Source: Patescibacteria group bacterium UBA5187 (GTDB taxonomy: Bacteria > Patescibacteriota > Minisyncoccia > Phycocordibacterales > PALSA-1337). From it: DNA of 6,116 nt. Numbering within the stretch: position 1 is the first letter of the stretch; each line of letters starts with the position of its first letter. The stretch lies in assembly GCA_002413065.1 (NCBI GenBank), contig DHWH01000037.1, positions 1 to 6,116 on the forward strand. The letters are read 5' to 3'. Shown here piece after piece: positions 4,921-6,116 of the stretch. A program made the translations under genes and the position numbers. The notes under the pieces were generated by a model that was not told the DNA's origin, did no database searches, and saw only the letters and a list, made by a program, of their open reading frames with translations.

Positions 4921-6116
4921 ATGCAAATCACTGACGTAAAAAAATACGAGAAGAATGCCAAGGAACATCCAGGCTTTCAGCTCGAGAAGATAGCAAGCTC
5001 GATAAAAGCATTTGGTTGTAAGCAGCCGCTTATTCTCGATAAGGATCGCGTGATAGTGGTCGGTCACGGCCGATTCATAGCAATGACCGAACTGCTCGGC
5101 TACACGCTGATGGAGCAAAAAGCATTTACCAAAAAGGGAGAGCCAGTCATCCCTTATGTAATGGTAGACGACCTGAGCGAAGACGAGATCAAGGCGTACC
5201 GCATTGCGGACAATCAACTCAATGCTCTCACTGGCCAGGACATGAGCCTGATTGTTCCTGAACTTAAAGACCTCGATGCTTCTGGCTTCGACATAACCCT
5301 TACCGGCTTTGATAGAGATTTACTCGTGGACGACGACGAGAAAGACGATGTGCTACCGGAGACTCCGCTCCAGCCGAAAAGCAAAGTAGGTGACGTGTAT
5401 CAGCTCGGTCCCCACACGGTGGTGTGCGGTGATTCAACCGATGAAGAAGCATGGAAAAAAGCAATGCAGGGTCGCAAAGCAGACTGTGTCTTTACCGATC
5501 CGCCATACAACGTTAATTATTCCGGTCGTGGAAAAAACACGAGCGAAGGAATCATGAACGATGATATGAGCGAGTCTGCATTCGATACGTTCCTCGAGTC
5601 TGCATTCGCAAGAGTAGCGGAAGCGGCAAAGAGTGGAGCCGGATGGTACGTCTTCCATTCAACATCAACGCAAACGCAATTCGAAAAGGCTCTGAAGAAG
5701 TTCGGCATGGCAATACGTAATCAGCTTATCTGGAATAAGCCGACCGCTTCAATGGGGTGGGGAGATTACCGATGGAAGCATGAGCCTTTCTTCTATGCTT
5801 CAAAAGAAGGGACTGAGACTGTCTTCTACGGCGACCGCACACATCACACAATCCTCGACTTCCACGACAGCGAACAAAAGCTGCTCAACTGGGCAAAGCG
5901 ACAAAAGAAACTGGAGACTGAAGGAAAGCTCACGATTTGGACGATGAAGCGCGACAAAGTGAATGAGTATAAACACCCGACACAAAAGCCGGTGGAACTC
6001 ATTACCTACGCACTCTTCAACAGCTCCAAAGCAGAGGACATCATCATTGATCCGTTCCTCGGAAGCGGTAGCACACTCATCGCTTGCGAAAAGACAGGCA
6101 GAGTGTGTGCCGGAAT
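4921..6116 (+). CDS. ParB-domain / N6-adenine (or N4-cytosine) DNA methyltransferase fusion, C-terminus cut off
   Basis: The frame is open from ATG 4921 to the window edge, giving 398 complete codons. Residues 1-100 form a ParB/Spo0J-like N-terminal domain with the box VVGHGRFIA (46-54) and the following DLSEDEIKAYRIADNQ helix. A linker rich in acids (133-150) leads to the methyltransferase: catalytic motif IV DPPY (193-196), then HPTQKP (352-357), then SAM-binding motif I DPFLGSGST (377-385). Motif IV before motif I makes it a beta-class amino-methyltransferase; DPPY fits adenine N6 best, but cytosine N4 cannot be excluded. The residues just after motif I lie beyond the window. Such fusions are common in phages and integrated elements without a partner nuclease; the ParB part may bind DNA or act as a CTP-dependent or nuclease-like module, which the sequence does not settle. 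Confidence 0.9.
   Translation, partial: MQITDVKKYEKNAKEHPGFQLEKIASSIKAFGCKQPLILDKDRVIVVGHGRFIAMTELLGYTLMEQKAFTKKGEPVIPYVMVDDLSEDEIKAYRIADNQLNALTGQDMSLIVPELKDLDASGFDITLTGFDRDLLVDDDEKDDVLPETPLQPKSKVGDVYQLGPHTVVCGDSTDEEAWKKAMQGRKADCVFTDPPYNVNYSGRGKNTSEGIMNDDMSESAFDTFLESAFARVAEAAKSGAGWYVFHSTSTQTQFEKALKKFGMAIRNQLIWNKPTASMGWGDYRWKHEPFFYASKEGTETVFYGDRTHHTILDFHDSEQKLLNWAKRQKKLETEGKLTIWTMKRDKVNEYKHPTQKPVELITYALFNSSKAEDIIIDPFLGSGSTLIACEKTGRVCAG
5571..5608 (+). repeat. 14-bp in-frame direct repeat within the ParB-methyltransferase gene
   Basis: CGAGTCTGCATTCG occurs at 5571-5584 and again at 5595-5608, exactly 24 bases (8 codons) apart. Both copies encode ESAF in the helix after the DPPY motif. It may be a small tandem duplication within the gene. 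Confidence 0.6.

Noticed and set aside
4738..5217. 159-codon minus-strand open frame
   Set aside because: It is antisense to the ParB domain coding region, which has a clear VVGHGRF motif on the + strand.
1..6116. CRISPR array, insertion sequence, or recoded stop codons
   Set aside because: No regularly spaced repeats, no transposase and no terminal inverted repeats are seen. TAA, TAG and TGA all end genes (TGA within the ATGA overlaps at 2500 and 2901), and none is needed as a sense codon.

Overview
The window runs from a chromosomal housekeeping gene into a block of phage-type DNA-handling genes. The first 123 bases encode the last 40 residues of a glyceraldehyde-3-phosphate dehydrogenase (gap), recognised by its WYDNEMGYT signature. 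A strong intrinsic terminator follows. Every later gene is on the + strand and belongs to a prophage or similar integrated element. No integrase, structural phage gene, tRNA, IS or CRISPR is visible, so the element's ends and type are not defined here.

Layout: (a) 1-180, gap end and terminator. (b) 181-633, a small SymE-like protein followed by a short spacer with three hairpins. (c) 634-1824, a RecA-fold P-loop ATPase of the phage AAA_24/Sak4-like kind. (d) 1825-1957, a very palindromic spacer holding two overlapping (pseudoknot or mutually exclusive) stems, a 7-bp GC hairpin and a bulged hairpin with a GCAA tetraloop just before the next start codon. (e) 1958-4491, four genes joined by overlaps of 4, 4 and 17 nt: a phage replication protein O-like winged-helix protein with iteron-like repeats inside its gene, a RusA-family Holliday-junction resolvase, a C5-cytosine DNA methyltransferase, and a small HTH/possible zinc-binding protein. 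(f) 4509-6116, an unrecognised 136-aa protein and a ParB-domain/DNA methyltransferase fusion cut off by the window end.

Together these make a compact replication, recombination and DNA-modification module. The O-like protein would mark the origin, the ATPase and RusA would process recombination and replication intermediates, and two methyltransferases of different chemistry, with no restriction enzyme beside them, would modify the element's own DNA.

Organism: the code is standard, with TAA, TAG and TGA all used as stops. GC content looks moderate. None of the start codons has a clear Shine-Dalgarno sequence; they follow short A/T-rich stretches such as AAAAAACTATG. This start style and the uncommon gap ending are compatible with an uncultured lineage such as Candidate Phyla Radiation bacteria, but that placement is a guess. 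The least explained signals are the structured spacer at 1840-1941, the repeats inside the O-like gene, and a piece of a second C5 methyltransferase sitting out of frame inside the first one.
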